The position numbers and the translations under genes were made by a program. From the NCBI GenBank assembly GCA_050250395.1, contig JBFWOQ010000008.1:22650-86649 (forward strand): DNA of 64,000 bases, given 5' to 3'. The notes under the pieces were generated by a model that made no database searches, had not been told where the DNA came from, and was given only the letters and a program-made list of their open reading frames with translations. This document shows, one piece after another, positions 17,893 through 27,073 of the stretch; the first letter of the stretch is position 1; each line of letters starts with the position of its first letter. Source of the stretch: JAGPUQ01 sp050250395. Lineage in GTDB: Bacteria > Pseudomonadota > Gammaproteobacteria > Pseudomonadales > Porticoccaceae.

Positions 17893-19028
17893 CAGCCCAC
17901 CCGATTGCGCAGCGCGATGGTGGTGGTGAATACCCGGCGGTGGCGGCGGGCGTCGGCGGCGGGCGGGGTGACATCGGTGCCCAGCAGGTTGTAGACCGCG
18001 GTATCGTTTTCCTGGCGGCCACTCTCCACGGTGCGCAGCAGCAGACCGACGCGCGCGGCCACGACGGCGGTCCAGTCGACAACCGCGACCGAGGTGCGAT
18101 AGACATCGGCGAGGCTATCGCCGTCGAGATCCTCGCCGTAGAGCACCTGCATGTTCTCGATACCCTCGACCAGTTCCAGGGTCTCTACGCCGTCGGCGCC
18201 GGCGGCGTGATGGGTGCGGCGGAACAGGGCCGGCTCGCCGCTCGGCCCGCGGCCGACAAAAAACACCGCCACGGTGAAGGTGTAGACCTCCATATCCGTG
18301 CCATAGGCGTGGCTGAGGTTCGCGGATGCGGCGACATTGCCCGGGCTGCCGCCGCTGTCGCTGCGGGACAGTTGGGTGGCATTGTCGGCGGCGCGATTCT
18401 GGAAGAGATCGCCGCCCAGACAATCGGAGATCAGCACCAGCGAGTCCTGGTCGATGCCATTGGCACCGGTGAGGGCGATGGTGACGGCATTGGCGGCAAC
18501 AGTGCCGCTGGCCCCGACCTGGAGCACCCGGTCGGCATACTTGACCACCAGCACGTCGGTGCCCGGCACCACCAGGTCCTGCAGGTCGTCGACCAGATCG
18601 TTGCCGCCGGCGTCGCTCCACTCGTTCAGGGCGGCGCCGGCCGGGTCCAGCGTGGCGATGGCGTAGGCGTCGCCGTCGCCGGTGTTGGCGTACTCCCAGC
18701 CCGAGAAGATCCGGGTGACGTCGTAGATTCCGGATTCATAGGCCGCGTCGGTGGTATCGAGCAGGCTGTTGATGTTGCGCGAACAACCGCTGAAGCCGGC
18801 CATGCGGCCGGCAAAACCGAGCCGCTCGATAGCGAAACGTGCATTCTCCTGGAGCCGGGCGAGGTATTCGTCCGAGCGATAGGTGGCCAGGGTTCCGGCC
18901 ACCATCCGGACCACGATGGCGATGAGGATCGAGCCCACCACCACGGCGACCATCAACTCGATCAGCGAGAAGCCCCGCTGCCGGCCCCGGCAGTGGGGCG
19001 CGCGGCCGCGATCATGTCGCTCCATCAC
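17892..19028 (-). CDS. pilW: Minor pilin PilW
   Basis: A 378-residue prepilin with QRGFSLIELMVAVVVGSILI as leader-cleavage site and helix. Length and the long beta-rich C-domain agree with PilW. RLQENARFAIERLG is the conserved segment after the N-terminal helix. It is third in the operon, directly abutting pilV (next base) and overlapping pilX by one base. It forms part of the minor pilin priming complex. Confidence 0.91.
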   Translation of the reverse strand: MMERHDRGRAPHCRGRQRGFSLIELMVAVVVGSILIAIVVRMVAGTLATYRSDEYLARLQENARFAIERLGFAGRMAGFSGCSRNINSLLDTTDAAYESGIYDVTRIFSGWEYANTGDGDAYAIATLDPAGAALNEWSDAGGNDLVDDLQDLVVPGTDVLVVKYADRVLQVGASGTVAANAVTIALTGANGIDQDSLVLISDCLGGDLFQNRAADNATQLSRSDSGGSPGNVAASANLSHAYGTDMEVYTFTVAVFFVGRGPSGEPALFRRTHHAAGADGVETLELVEGIENMQVLYGEDLDGDSLADVYRTSVAVVDWTAVVAARVGLLLRTVESGRQENDTAVYNLLGTDVTPPAADARRHRRVFTTTIALRNRVG

Positions 19029-19496
19029 CTACAGCTCCGTATCGGCGACGAACTGCATGGGAGGATCCTCACCGCGGGAGTCGTCCCACTGCACGGTGAC
19101 GGTGAACCGGGTCACTCCGGACGCCACCGCCCGCGCGATGGCGCCGTCTCCCTGGGGCAATTGGCCGGCGGCGTCCGCCTTCCACTGCTGGAGATCGGTG
19201 GCCGCCACCGTGGTGCCGGCTGGCGCCGCGTCACCGATATCGATGTCATAGTCGCCATTGAGGGCAGCATCGCGATTGGCGCGCATGCGGTCGACGATGT
19301 CGTAGGCGAGCGTCGTCGCCTGGGAGCGCAGTTGAGCGCCGTGGTTGGTGGCCAGATTGGCGATCTCCAGTCGCGCCAGGCCCAGCAGCCCGATGGCAAA
19401 CACCAGTGCCGCGATCAGCACCTCGATCAGCCCCACCCCGGCCTGAGCGGCCCTGGACGCCACCGGGCGATGTCCGCGGTCAGGGACAGACGACAT
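19029..19496 (-). CDS. pilV: Minor pilin PilV
   Basis: A 155-residue prepilin with AGVGLIEVLIAALVFAIGLL as cleavage site and transmembrane helix. ATG 19496 is chosen: it lies in the last codons of the preceding fimU-like gene (17-bp overlap) and has GAGG nine bases upstream. TTLAYDIVDRMRANRDAAL is the PilV signature region. It is the second gene of the operon and should be coupled to translation of the first. Confidence 0.89.
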   Translation of the reverse strand: MSSVPDRGHRPVASRAAQAGVGLIEVLIAALVFAIGLLGLARLEIANLATNHGAQLRSQATTLAYDIVDRMRANRDAALNGDYDIDIGDAAPAGTTVAATDLQQWKADAAGQLPQGDGAIARAVASGVTRFTVTVQWDDSRGEDPPMQFVADTEL

Positions 19497-20076
19497 CGCT
19501 GCCGGCCTCGTCCTCGTCGATACCATCGTCGTCGGTATCCCTGCTCAAACGTACTCTCCCCGCTCGGTTGATCATCAGTGCGCGCGCCTCGGTCACGCCG
19601 CGGCGATCGCAGTAAGTGATGCTGCCAAAAGTATTGACGCTGCCGTCGGCGCGATAAGTGATGAAATTCGCATAGTTGACGACTGGAGCCAGTACATGCG
19701 CGGGCTGTGATTCCTGTCGCACTTTCAGGATGGTTTCGCCGCCATCCACGACCGGGGGGTTGTCGTTATCGTCATTGACGAACACCAGCCAGCCGGTTTC
19801 CCAGGTGCCGCTGCCGCAGGTGGCCGCGTCGGAGCTGCGGCACACCACCACCGGCAGTCCGCGACCCTGCGCCTCGGCCCGCGCCAGGTTGAGGGCCGCG
19901 GTGAGCTCGCTCAATACGGCCGAACGGTCGGCGTCGAGCAGCAGCCGGGTCATGGCGGGTAACGCTGAAGCCACCAGCACCGCCAGCACCACTACGGCCA
20001 CTACCAGTTCGATGATGGTGAGCCCGGTGCTGCGCGCACGCCCTGCGCCTCGTCTTCGAATGCTTTTTGTGTCCAT
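19480..20076 (-). CDS. fimU: FimU/FimT (GspH-type) minor pilin, first gene of operon
   Basis: A 198-residue pseudopilin with RSTGLTIIELVVAVVVLAVL as prepilin site and helix. The following segment SAVLSELTAALNLARAEAQGR and the GTWETGWLVFVNDDND region are typical of the GspH/FimT family. Position at the head of pilVWXY1Y2E equals fimU in pseudomonads; FimT and FimU are paralogues and cannot be separated here. The C-terminal tail is acidic (DTDDDGIDEDEAGSD). Some FimT proteins bind DNA for uptake; that activity is not predictable from what is seen. Confidence 0.87.
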   Translation of the reverse strand: MDTKSIRRRGAGRARSTGLTIIELVVAVVVLAVLVASALPAMTRLLLDADRSAVLSELTAALNLARAEAQGRGLPVVVCRSSDAATCGSGTWETGWLVFVNDDNDNPPVVDGGETILKVRQESQPAHVLAPVVNYANFITYRADGSVNTFGSITYCDRRGVTEARALMINRAGRVRLSRDTDDDGIDEDEAGSDVVCP

Positions 20077-20390
20077 CAGCCACTACGCTGTGTGCCGAGT
20101 CCATGCCGAAGTTCGGTTCCGCCAAGCAGTCGGTCGCCGCCCGCGGAGACATTCCCGCCCCGAAGAAGCCCTCATCCAACTCCTTCCCACACCTTGCTTC
20201 TACGCCAATCTGTCAACTATATCAGCCAACTACCGCACAAACCTAATTTCTGGTCTTCAGTATAGGCGCCATCTGAGCGATTATGTCGCTGTCGGCCGAC
20301 CAATGGTCGAATCTGCGGACCGATGCGCCCCGGACGGGGGAGAACGGCGCCGCTTCGCGGCGGCGAAAGCCCAGCCCCGGGGTATCCGGC
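20077..20390. other. Intergenic region upstream of minor pilin operon
   Basis: 314 bp with a locally A+T-richer stretch at about 20200-20290. On the minus strand a TATACT (-10-like) lies near 20265, but no matching -35 was found at standard spacing. No clear sigma-54 GG-N10-GC site was found either. This region must contain the start of the fimU-pilE transcript. No gene was recognised. Confidence 0.4.
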
Positions 20391-20744
20391 CTAGCCGTCC
20401 GCCAGTGGCTCGCCGTCGAACCGGACACCGGCCCAACCATGGCGCCGGAAGGCGCGGATATTGGCGTGGTCGCTGCCCTCGGGGTTTTCGAGAACCTTGC
20501 GATGGTGCTCGGCGAACAGCGCCAGGGTCTCGGCCGCGCCGAGGCCGTGGCGGCGGGCGAAGGCCAGTACCCGGCAGGAGCCTTCATTCACCCCCGCGGG
20601 ATTGTGGACGCAGTCCTCTCCCAGGCCGTTGGCGAACGCCGTGGGGCGGTAATGGTAGTGCGCGTCGATCACCGCCAGGACCTCGGCGAAGGTCAGGGCT
20701 TCGGGTGCGGCGCGCAGGCGCTGGATCAGTTCGGCCGGGGTCAC
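20391..20744 (-). CDS. HopJ family protein
   Basis: A 117-residue soluble protein. EVLAVIDAHYHYRPTAFANG and NEGSCRVLAFARRHGL are conserved in the family named after HopJ, once listed as a type III effector. Members are widespread in bacteria without type III secretion, so an effector role is not implied and the function is unknown. The gene starts 64 bp after pgeF's stop on the same strand. No signal peptide or membrane segment is visible. Confidence 0.85.
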   Translation of the reverse strand: MTPAELIQRLRAAPEALTFAEVLAVIDAHYHYRPTAFANGLGEDCVHNPAGVNEGSCRVLAFARRHGLGAAETLALFAEHHRKVLENPEGSDHANIRAFRRHGWAGVRFDGEPLADG

Positions 20745-20808
20745 GGCGGTCCTCGGTGTTCGCGGTAGGTCATTGGAAGTCCAAACAGGGCATCACGCAA
20801 GCAGCTGC

Positions 20809-21570
20809 TCAGGGCTGGATCCAGATCAGCGCCGCCTGCCGCCCGGTGATACCGTCCCGGCGCCAGGAATAAAACCGCGCGGCATCCTCATAGGTGCAGA
20901 TATCCCCGCCATGAAGGGCAGCGACGGGTACGCCGAGCGCGAGCAACTGGGCGCGGGCGATGGCGGGCAGGTCGGCGTACCAGTGCCCTACCCGATCCGC
21001 CGGGGTGAAGCAGGTCGCCAGCGCGGCGGCATCGAGACGCCCGACGAAAGCGGCACGGACTTCGTCGCCGACCTCGTAGCACGCACCACAGATGGCCGGG
21101 CCCAGCCACGCCAGCAGGGTATCCGGCGGCGCGGCCATTGCGGCGATTGCGTGCGCAATGACACCGGCGGCAAGGCCGCGCCAACCGCCGTGGACAGCGG
21201 CCACCACGGACCCGGCGCGGTTGCACAGCAACACCGGCAGGCAATCGGCGCCCTGCACCGCGCACACGACACCCGCGTCGCGGGTCCAGGTGCTGTCGCC
21301 GGTCCGGATCAACCCATCGCCCGCGGCCGCCACGGCCCGGGCACCGTGAACCTGCAGCAGCCATTGGGGCGGGCCGGGCAGCGCGAGCCGATCCGCAAGC
21401 CGCTGGTGGTTGGCATGGGTGGCGGCAGGGTCGTCGCCGACCCGCTCGCCGAGATTGAAGCTGGCCCAGGGGCCCCGACTGACACCGCCGATGCGGGTGG
21501 TGGCGGCGGCGCGTACCCCCGGCGGGGCCGGCCAGTCCGGCACCAGCACGCCGGGCGCAGGCTCAGACAT
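20809..21570 (-). CDS. pgeF: Peptidoglycan editing factor / purine nucleoside phosphorylase PgeF (YfiH)
   Basis: A 253-residue member of the multicopper polyphenol oxidase/YfiH family. Conserved metal-site segments are LLQVHGA, QGADCLPVLLC and VAAVHGGWRGLAAG, then GPAICGACYEVGDEV. Enzymes of this family edit cytosolic peptidoglycan precursors or act on purine nucleosides; which applies here is not evident. The ATG overlaps the rluD stop by eight bases. The rluD-pgeF pair beside bamD is common in Gammaproteobacteria. Confidence 0.92.
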   Translation of the reverse strand: MSEPAPGVLVPDWPAPPGVRAAATTRIGGVSRGPWASFNLGERVGDDPAATHANHQRLADRLALPGPPQWLLQVHGARAVAAAGDGLIRTGDSTWTRDAGVVCAVQGADCLPVLLCNRAGSVVAAVHGGWRGLAAGVIAHAIAAMAAPPDTLLAWLGPAICGACYEVGDEVRAAFVGRLDAAALATCFTPADRVGHWYADLPAIARAQLLALGVPVAALHGGDICTYEDAARFYSWRRDGITGRQAALIWIQP

Positions 21571-22534
21571 CGGCGCTCAGGGTGGCGAGCAGCGCGGCAA
21601 AATCCGCCGGCAAGGGCGCTTCCCAGGTCATGACGACGCCGGTGGCCGGATGAAGCACCGAGAGCCGCGCCGCGTGCAGCGCCTGGCGTCGGAACCCGGT
21701 GAGCGCCGCCGTGCAGGCGGGGCCGGTGCCGGCCGGCAGTTGCAGGCGACCGCCGTACAGTGGATCGCCCACCACCGGGTGTCCGATATGGGCCAGGTGT
21801 ACGCGAATCTGATGGGTACGTCCGGTTTCGAGGCTGACCCGGAGCAATGTGTGACGCGGCAACCGCTGGGCCACGCGGTAATGGGTCACGGCCGCGCGGC
21901 CGCCCGCGACCACCGCCATGCGTGTGCGCGCCGTGGGGTGACGACCGAGGGGCGCGCTGACGGTTCCGCCGCTGATGACCAGCCCGCGCACCAGGGCATC
22001 GTAATCGCGGGACACCGTGCGCTCCCGCAACTGCGCGACCAGATCGGCGTGGGCGCGCAAGGTTTTGGCGATCACCAGCAACCCGGTGGTGTCCTTGTCC
22101 AGGCGATGCACGATGCCCGCGCGCGGCAGCGCGCGCAGCTCCGGACAATGGCGCAGCAGGCCGTTGAGCAACGTACCGTCGCGATTGCCCGCACCCGGGT
22201 GCACGACCAGCCCGGCCGGTTTGTCGATCACCAGCAGTTCGGCGTCCTCGTACACCACGCGCAGCGGCACCGGCTGCTCGATCCAGTCGCCGGCGGGCTC
22301 CAGCGGCGCATCCAGGCAAAGCCATTCGCCGCCCGCCAGGCGGTCCTTCGACCGTCGCGCCGCGCCGTCCACCCGCAAGTCGCCGGCGCCGATCCAGTGC
22401 TGGAGGCGGGCACGGGAAAAATCGTCGAACAGCGTCGCCGCCGCCTGATCGAGCCGCTGCCCTTCCAGCTCGCGGGGAACCTGTGCCCTGCGCCGTACTC
22501 TCTGGCTTGCCGCCATGTCGTGTGTTGCCCGCAT
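21563..22534 (-). CDS. rluD: 23S rRNA pseudouridine synthase RluD
   Basis: A 323-residue RluA-family synthase. An N-terminal S4 domain (EGQRLDQAAATLFDDFSRAR) is followed by the catalytic motif GIVHRLDKDTTGLLV with Asp146. RTHQIRVHLAHIGHPVVGDPLYGG is the C-terminal family signature. RluD modifies U1911/1915/1917 of helix 69 in 23S rRNA. A second ATG six codons downstream is an alternative start. The gene is divergent from bamD with about 110 bp between starts. Confidence 0.94.
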   Translation of the reverse strand: MRATHDMAASQRVRRRAQVPRELEGQRLDQAAATLFDDFSRARLQHWIGAGDLRVDGAARRSKDRLAGGEWLCLDAPLEPAGDWIEQPVPLRVVYEDAELLVIDKPAGLVVHPGAGNRDGTLLNGLLRHCPELRALPRAGIVHRLDKDTTGLLVIAKTLRAHADLVAQLRERTVSRDYDALVRGLVISGGTVSAPLGRHPTARTRMAVVAGGRAAVTHYRVAQRLPRHTLLRVSLETGRTHQIRVHLAHIGHPVVGDPLYGGRLQLPAGTGPACTAALTGFRRQALHAARLSVLHPATGVVMTWEAPLPADFAALLATLSADV

Positions 22535-22644
22535 TTCGACTGTGGTTAAATGATCGCCTTTTTAACAGGGCTGGCGGGGTCACTCAATCCCGCGCCCACG
22601 CCTACCCGCGCTGAATCAAGCGCGCCCTGCGCCCACTGGTAAGT
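22535..22644. promoter_or_regulatory. Divergent rluD / bamD promoter region
   Basis: 110 bp between the divergent starts. For bamD, TTGCCC (22525-22530) with TAAATG about 16 bases later is a weak candidate. For rluD, the A+T stretch around 22550-22565 is the likeliest core. Neither is a strong consensus match, so exact sites are not fixed. Confidence 0.35.
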
Positions 22645-23664
22645 ATGATGCTGGTAAAACCGATGCGATTGTTGGTGGTGGGTTTGGCGATCAGCCTGCT
22701 CATCGGATGCTCGTGGACGCGTTCCGCCAAGGATGCCAAGAAAGAAGCGGAGGATCGGACCCGCAATTACACCGAAAAGGATTTTTACGACCACATCCAG
22801 CGCGACCTGAGCGGGCGCGACTGGACCAAGGCGATCGAGAACCTCGACGCCCTGGAGGCGCGCTACCCGTTCGGCACCTATGCCGAACAGGCCCAGCTCG
22901 AACTCATCTATGCCCGCTACGGCAGCCAGGATTTCGAGGCGACGATCGCGGCCGCGGATCGCTTCATTCGCCTGCACCCGCGCCACGCCAATGTGGACTA
23001 CGCCTATTATGTGAAGGGGATGGCGCTGCTGCGTTCCGGCCGCGGCCTGTTCGACGAATACATGCCCCGCGACCAGACCAAGCGCGATCCCGGCTCGGCG
23101 CGACTCGCCTTCAGCACCTTCAATGATCTGATCGTCGGCTTTCCGGCCAGTGCCTACGCCCCCGAAGCGCGCCAGCACATGGTGCATCTGCGCAATATGC
23201 TGGCACGCCAGGAAATTCACGTCGCCAACTATTATTTCAAGCGCGGCGCCTATCTGGCGGCGGTCAATCGCGGCCGGCAAGTGGTGGAAAACTACGAGCG
23301 CACACCGGCGGTCGCCGATGGCCTCGCGGTGATGGCGCAGGGCTACCACATGCTGGGCATGCCGGAACTGGCGGACAACGCCGCCCGCACGCTGGCGCTC
23401 AACTTTCCCCAGCACCCCGCGCTCGACGGCCAGGGCAATTTTCTGTACCAGGATGAAGTCTTCGATCGCAAGTCCTGGTGGCGCATTCTGACGCTCGGTC
23501 GTTACACACCGGAAAAACCGCCCTACTTCGATTCCCGTCCCCTGTTCGGCGAAGGCGGCATCGGCGCGCACGAAGCAGCACCACCGCCCGATCCGGAAGC
23601 CGCGCCACGGCAACACCGCTCGTGGCTCAGCCGGCTGACGTTCGGTGTGTTCGACGACGAGTAG
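22645..23664 (+). CDS. bamD: Outer membrane assembly lipoprotein BamD
   Basis: A 339-residue lipoprotein. The lipobox LLIGC places the lipidated Cys at residue 22. The body is built of TPR-like helices (EKDFYDHIQRDLSGRDWTKA, LEARYPFGTYAEQAQLELIY), the BamD fold. It works with BamA to insert beta-barrels. The C-terminal tail after about residue 290 is longer than in E. coli and low in complexity (AAPPPDPEAAPRQHRSW). An internal ATG at 22663 would also leave a workable signal peptide. It stands alone downstream of the divergent rluD. Confidence 0.94.
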   Translation: MMLVKPMRLLVVGLAISLLIGCSWTRSAKDAKKEAEDRTRNYTEKDFYDHIQRDLSGRDWTKAIENLDALEARYPFGTYAEQAQLELIYARYGSQDFEATIAAADRFIRLHPRHANVDYAYYVKGMALLRSGRGLFDEYMPRDQTKRDPGSARLAFSTFNDLIVGFPASAYAPEARQHMVHLRNMLARQEIHVANYYFKRGAYLAAVNRGRQVVENYERTPAVADGLAVMAQGYHMLGMPELADNAARTLALNFPQHPALDGQGNFLYQDEVFDRKSWWRILTLGRYTPEKPPYFDSRPLFGEGGIGAHEAAPPPDPEAAPRQHRSWLSRLTFGVFDDE

Positions 23665-23701
23665 CGCCACGGCACGCACGTTTCGATACATTTACCAGCC
23701 G

Positions 23702-23790
23702 GCGTCATTCCCGCGCACGCGGGAATCCAGACTACCACCGCCGCCTGCAGTACTCTTCGGAGCGTCATTCCCGCGCACGCGGGAATCCAG
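23702..23790. repeat. Two copies of a 29-bp palindromic repeat
   Basis: Identical 29-mers at 23702-23730 and 23762-23790, both starting GCGTCATTCCCGCG and ending GGGAATCCAG. Each contains ATTCCCGCG-CA-CGCGGGAAT, a near-perfect hairpin. They lie between convergent bamD and czcA, where they may limit read-through. The same family appears, diverged, inside the methyltransferase gene at 62311-62412. Confidence 0.85.
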
Positions 23791-23842
23791 TTACCGCGAT
23801 ACATCCGGTCCAGGCGCCCTTGCGCACCCGCCTCACGCCGTT

Positions 23843-26800
23843 TCACGGCCGGGATTCCAGCGCGCCGGCGTCGCACCCGGCGCGCCACGCCATGCGATAC
23901 AGGCCCGGCAGCACCAGCAGCGTGAGCAACGTGGACGAGAGGATGCCGCCGATCACCACCGTCGCCAGCGGGCGCTGAACTTCGCTGCCGATACCCGTAT
24001 TGAACGCCATGGGCACGAAGCCCAGTCCCGCCACCAGCGCCGTCATCAGCACCGGTCGCAGGCGCGTCAGCGCACCCTGGACGATGGCTTCATCCAGCGC
24101 GCGGCCTTCGCGGCGCAGGCTGCGAATGAAGCTGACCATCACCAGACCGTTGAGCACCGCGACACCGGACAGCGCGATAAAACCGACGCCCGCCGAGATC
24201 GACAGGGGAATGTCGCGCAGCCACAGCGCCAGCACCCCGCCGGTCAGCGCCAACGGCACGCCGCTGAAGATCACCAGTGCATCGCGCAGCGAACCAAAGG
24301 CCAGCAACAGCAGGCCGAGGATCAGCGCCAGGGTCACCGGGACCACGATCGACAGGCGTTTTGACGCGGATTGGAGCTGCTCGAAGGTGCCGCCATAGTC
24401 CAGCCAGTAACCCGCCGGCAGCTCGACCTGGCTGTCGACCCGCTGCTGGACTTCACGCACGAAACTGCCGAGATCGCGCCCCCGCACGTTGGCGGTCACC
24501 ACCACCCGGCGTTTGCCCTGCTCGCGGTTGATCTGGTTGGGGCCGGGCGCGACCACGACCTCGGCCACTTCCTGCAAGGGTACATAGCCACCGTTGGGCA
24601 AGGGCACCGTGAGCTGCTCCAGGGCGCGCGGATCGGCGCGCAGGGCGTCGGGCAGGCGCACCAGGATCTGGAAGCGCCGGTCGCCGTCGAACAATGTGCC
24701 GGCGTCGCTGCCGCCAAAGGCGGTGGCGGCCACGGCCTGCACATCCGCCACCGAAATCCCGTAGCGCGCAAGCATCGCCCGACGCGGCGTGATGGTCATG
24801 ACCGGAAGCCCGGTGGTCTGCTCGGTTTTCACATCGGCCGCGCCGGGAACCCGGGACAGCACCGCTTCCACCTGCGCCGCCGCTGCGTTGAGCACGTCCA
24901 GATCGTCGCCATGGACTTTCACCGCGAGGTCGGAGCGCACGCCGGAGATCAGTTCGTTGAAACGCATCTGGATCGGCTGGGTGAACTCGTAATTGTTGCC
25001 GGGCACGCGCATGACGCTCGCCTCCAGGTCCGAGACCACCTGTGCCTTGGGCTTGCGCCGGTCGGGCCATTGCTCACGTGGCTTGAGTATCACGAAGGTA
25101 TCGGCAACCGAAGGCGGCATCGGATCGGTCGCCACCTCCGCGGTGCCCAGCTTGGCAAACACGCGCGCCACTTCCGGGAGTTTTTTGATTTCCGCTTCCA
25201 GCACTTGTTGCATCCCCACTGCCTGCCCGAGGGCGGTGCCGGGAATGCGCAGGGCATGCAGCGCGATATCGCCTTCATCCAGGCTGGGAATGAATTCGCT
25301 GCCCATGCGCGCCGCCAGCAGTCCGCACGCCACCACCAGGGTGGCGGCGGCGAGCGCCAGCACCACGCGCCCTTTCAGGGCAGTGCGCAGCAGCGGGGCA
25401 TAAACGCGGGATGCCACGCCCATGACCGGGTTTTCGCGTTCGGAAATCTTGCCGCTCAGCAACAGCGCCACGGCGGCCGGCACGAAGGTGAACGTGAGCA
25501 CCAGCGCGGCCACCAGCGCCATCACCACGGTGGCCGCCATGGGATGGAACATCTTGCCTTCCACGCCGGTCAGCGCGAACAGCGGAATGTAGACCGCGGT
25601 GATGATGCCCACCCCGAACAGGCTCGGCCGGATCACTTCGCTGGTGGATTCATACACGGTGGCGAGCCGCTCCTTGAGGGTCAGCGCGGCATTGCCCCGC
25701 TGCGCCTCGGCGAGCCGGCGAATACAGTTTTCGACAATGATGACGGCGCCATCTACGATCAAACCGAAGTCGAGCGCGCCGAGCGACATCAGGTTGGCGC
25801 TGACCCGGTTGTGCACCATCCCGGAAATCGTGACGAGCATCGCCAGCGGAATCACCGCGGCGGTAATCAGCGCCGCGCGCAGATTGCCCAGCAGCGCGAA
25901 CAACACCGCGACCACCAGCAAGGCGCCTTCGAGCAGGTTCTTGGTGACGGTGGCAAGCGTCTGGTCGACCAGCGTGGTGCGGTCGTAGACGGCGCGCGCC
26001 TCGATCCCCGGCGGCAGACTCTTCTGGATGGTTGCGAGCCGCGCCGCCACGGCGCGGGAGACGGTGCGGGAGTTCTCCCCCACCAGCATGAAGACCGTGC
26101 CCAGCACCACCTCTTCGCCGTCCATGGTGGCCGCGCCGGTGCGCAGCGCTCCGCCCCAGTCGATCTCGGCGATTTCACCCAGGGTCAGGGGCGCACCATT
26201 GACGACGGTCACCACCACCTGCCGCACATCGTCGAGACTGGTCACTTGGCCCGGCGAGCGGATCAGATACTGCGCACCGTTGCGCTCGATATAGCCCGCG
26301 CCCCGGCTGGAATTGTTGCTGGCCAGCGCCATCTTCACGTCGTCCAGCGTCAATCCGTAGGCCAGCAGACGGGCGGGCAGCGGCGCCACCACCACCTGGC
26401 GTTCCTGGCCGCCGATGCTGTTGACCTCGGTAACTCCCGGCACCTTCGCCAGCTGCGGGCGCACGATCCAGCGCATGGCGTCGTGCAGCTCGAACGCCGC
26501 CAGCGCCTTGGCGTCCGGCGTGCGCGCCGCTTGCGTGGGATCCCGGGTGCGGTCCAGGGTGAACATGAAGATCTCGCCCAGCCCGGTGGCGATCGGCCCC
26601 AGATCCGGCTCCAGCGCAGCCGGCAACTGACTTTTTACCTGCTGGATCCGTTCGCCGACGAGCTGGCGCGCAAAGTAAATATCGGTGCCGTCGCGAAACA
26701 CCACGGTCACTTGCGACAGGCCGTAACGGGACAGCGAGCGGGTGTATTCCAGACCCGGCAGACCCGCCATCGCGTTTTCGACCAGATAGGTCACCCGCTG

Positions 26801-26986
26801 CTCCGCTTCCAGCGGCGAATAGCCGGGCGCTTCGGTATTGATCTGCACCTGGACGTTGGTGATGTCCGGCACCGCATCGATGGGCAGGCGGAAAAAATTG
26901 TAGACGCCGAAAGCGGCCACCATCAGCACCACGGCCAGCACCAGCCAGCGCTGACGGAGTGAAAAACGCAGCATGTGTTCGATCAT
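23843..26986 (-). CDS. czcA: CzcA-type heavy-metal efflux RND permease
   Basis: A 1047-residue inner-membrane RND pump. ATG 26986 gives MIEHMLRFSLRQRWLV, the normal HME-RND start. LGALDFGLIVDGAVIIVEN holds the Asp-Asp-Glu set in transmembrane helix 4 that marks the CzcA (divalent Co/Zn/Cd) rather than the CusA (Cu/Ag) subgroup. GDIALHALRIPGTALGQAVG and FRDGTDIYFARQ are family segments. It would drive metal export by proton influx. The order czcC-czcB-czcA on the minus strand forms an operon with an upstream czcI-like gene. Confidence 0.92.
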   Translation of the reverse strand: MIEHMLRFSLRQRWLVLAVVLMVAAFGVYNFFRLPIDAVPDITNVQVQINTEAPGYSPLEAEQRVTYLVENAMAGLPGLEYTRSLSRYGLSQVTVVFRDGTDIYFARQLVGERIQQVKSQLPAALEPDLGPIATGLGEIFMFTLDRTRDPTQAARTPDAKALAAFELHDAMRWIVRPQLAKVPGVTEVNSIGGQERQVVVAPLPARLLAYGLTLDDVKMALASNNSSRGAGYIERNGAQYLIRSPGQVTSLDDVRQVVVTVVNGAPLTLGEIAEIDWGGALRTGAATMDGEEVVLGTVFMLVGENSRTVSRAVAARLATIQKSLPPGIEARAVYDRTTLVDQTLATVTKNLLEGALLVVAVLFALLGNLRAALITAAVIPLAMLVTISGMVHNRVSANLMSLGALDFGLIVDGAVIIVENCIRRLAEAQRGNAALTLKERLATVYESTSEVIRPSLFGVGIITAVYIPLFALTGVEGKMFHPMAATVVMALVAALVLTFTFVPAAVALLLSGKISERENPVMGVASRVYAPLLRTALKGRVVLALAAATLVVACGLLAARMGSEFIPSLDEGDIALHALRIPGTALGQAVGMQQVLEAEIKKLPEVARVFAKLGTAEVATDPMPPSVADTFVILKPREQWPDRRKPKAQVVSDLEASVMRVPGNNYEFTQPIQMRFNELISGVRSDLAVKVHGDDLDVLNAAAAQVEAVLSRVPGAADVKTEQTTGLPVMTITPRRAMLARYGISVADVQAVAATAFGGSDAGTLFDGDRRFQILVRLPDALRADPRALEQLTVPLPNGGYVPLQEVAEVVVAPGPNQINREQGKRRVVVTANVRGRDLGSFVREVQQRVDSQVELPAGYWLDYGGTFEQLQSASKRLSIVVPVTLALILGLLLLAFGSLRDALVIFSGVPLALTGGVLALWLRDIPLSISAGVGFIALSGVAVLNGLVMVSFIRSLRREGRALDEAIVQGALTRLRPVLMTALVAGLGFVPMAFNTGIGSEVQRPLATVVIGGILSSTLLTLLVLPGLYRMAWRAGCDAGALESRP

Positions 26987-27006
26987 GGCTTGTTCCCAGT
27001 GCGATA

Positions 27007-27073
27007 GATAGGCGAGGAAGCGAGCACCGCGCAACGAAGCAGATGGCTGCCACGGCAGCTTTTCAACCAGCTG
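27007..27073. repeat. 67-bp interspersed repeat, copy A
   Basis: Starts GATAGGCGAGG and ends TTTTCAACCAGCTG. It matches 38958-39024 at 57 of 67 positions without gaps. It fills most of the space between the czcB stop and the czcA start. It encodes no recognised protein. Confidence 0.8.

Noticed and set aside
17351..18106. Extension of pilY1 by about 250 N-terminal residues.
   Set aside because: This part is pilX and pilW read out of frame. A GGAGGG site and signal peptide fix the start at 17350.
20200..20290. Sigma-54 promoter for the minor pilin operon.
   Set aside because: No GG-N10-GC pair with correct flanking bases was found on the minus strand.
20391..20744. Type III secretion effector implied by the HopJ name.
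   Set aside because: The family is widespread in bacteria without such systems and no secretion genes are nearby.
23702..23790. Possible CRISPR array.
   Set aside because: Only two copies, strongly palindromic, with no cas genes and another family member inside a coding gene; this is an interspersed hairpin repeat.
24371..26962. Plus-strand 863-codon frame opposite czcA.
   Set aside because: Antisense shadow of a well-conserved RND permease; Gln/His/Arg-rich with no domain.
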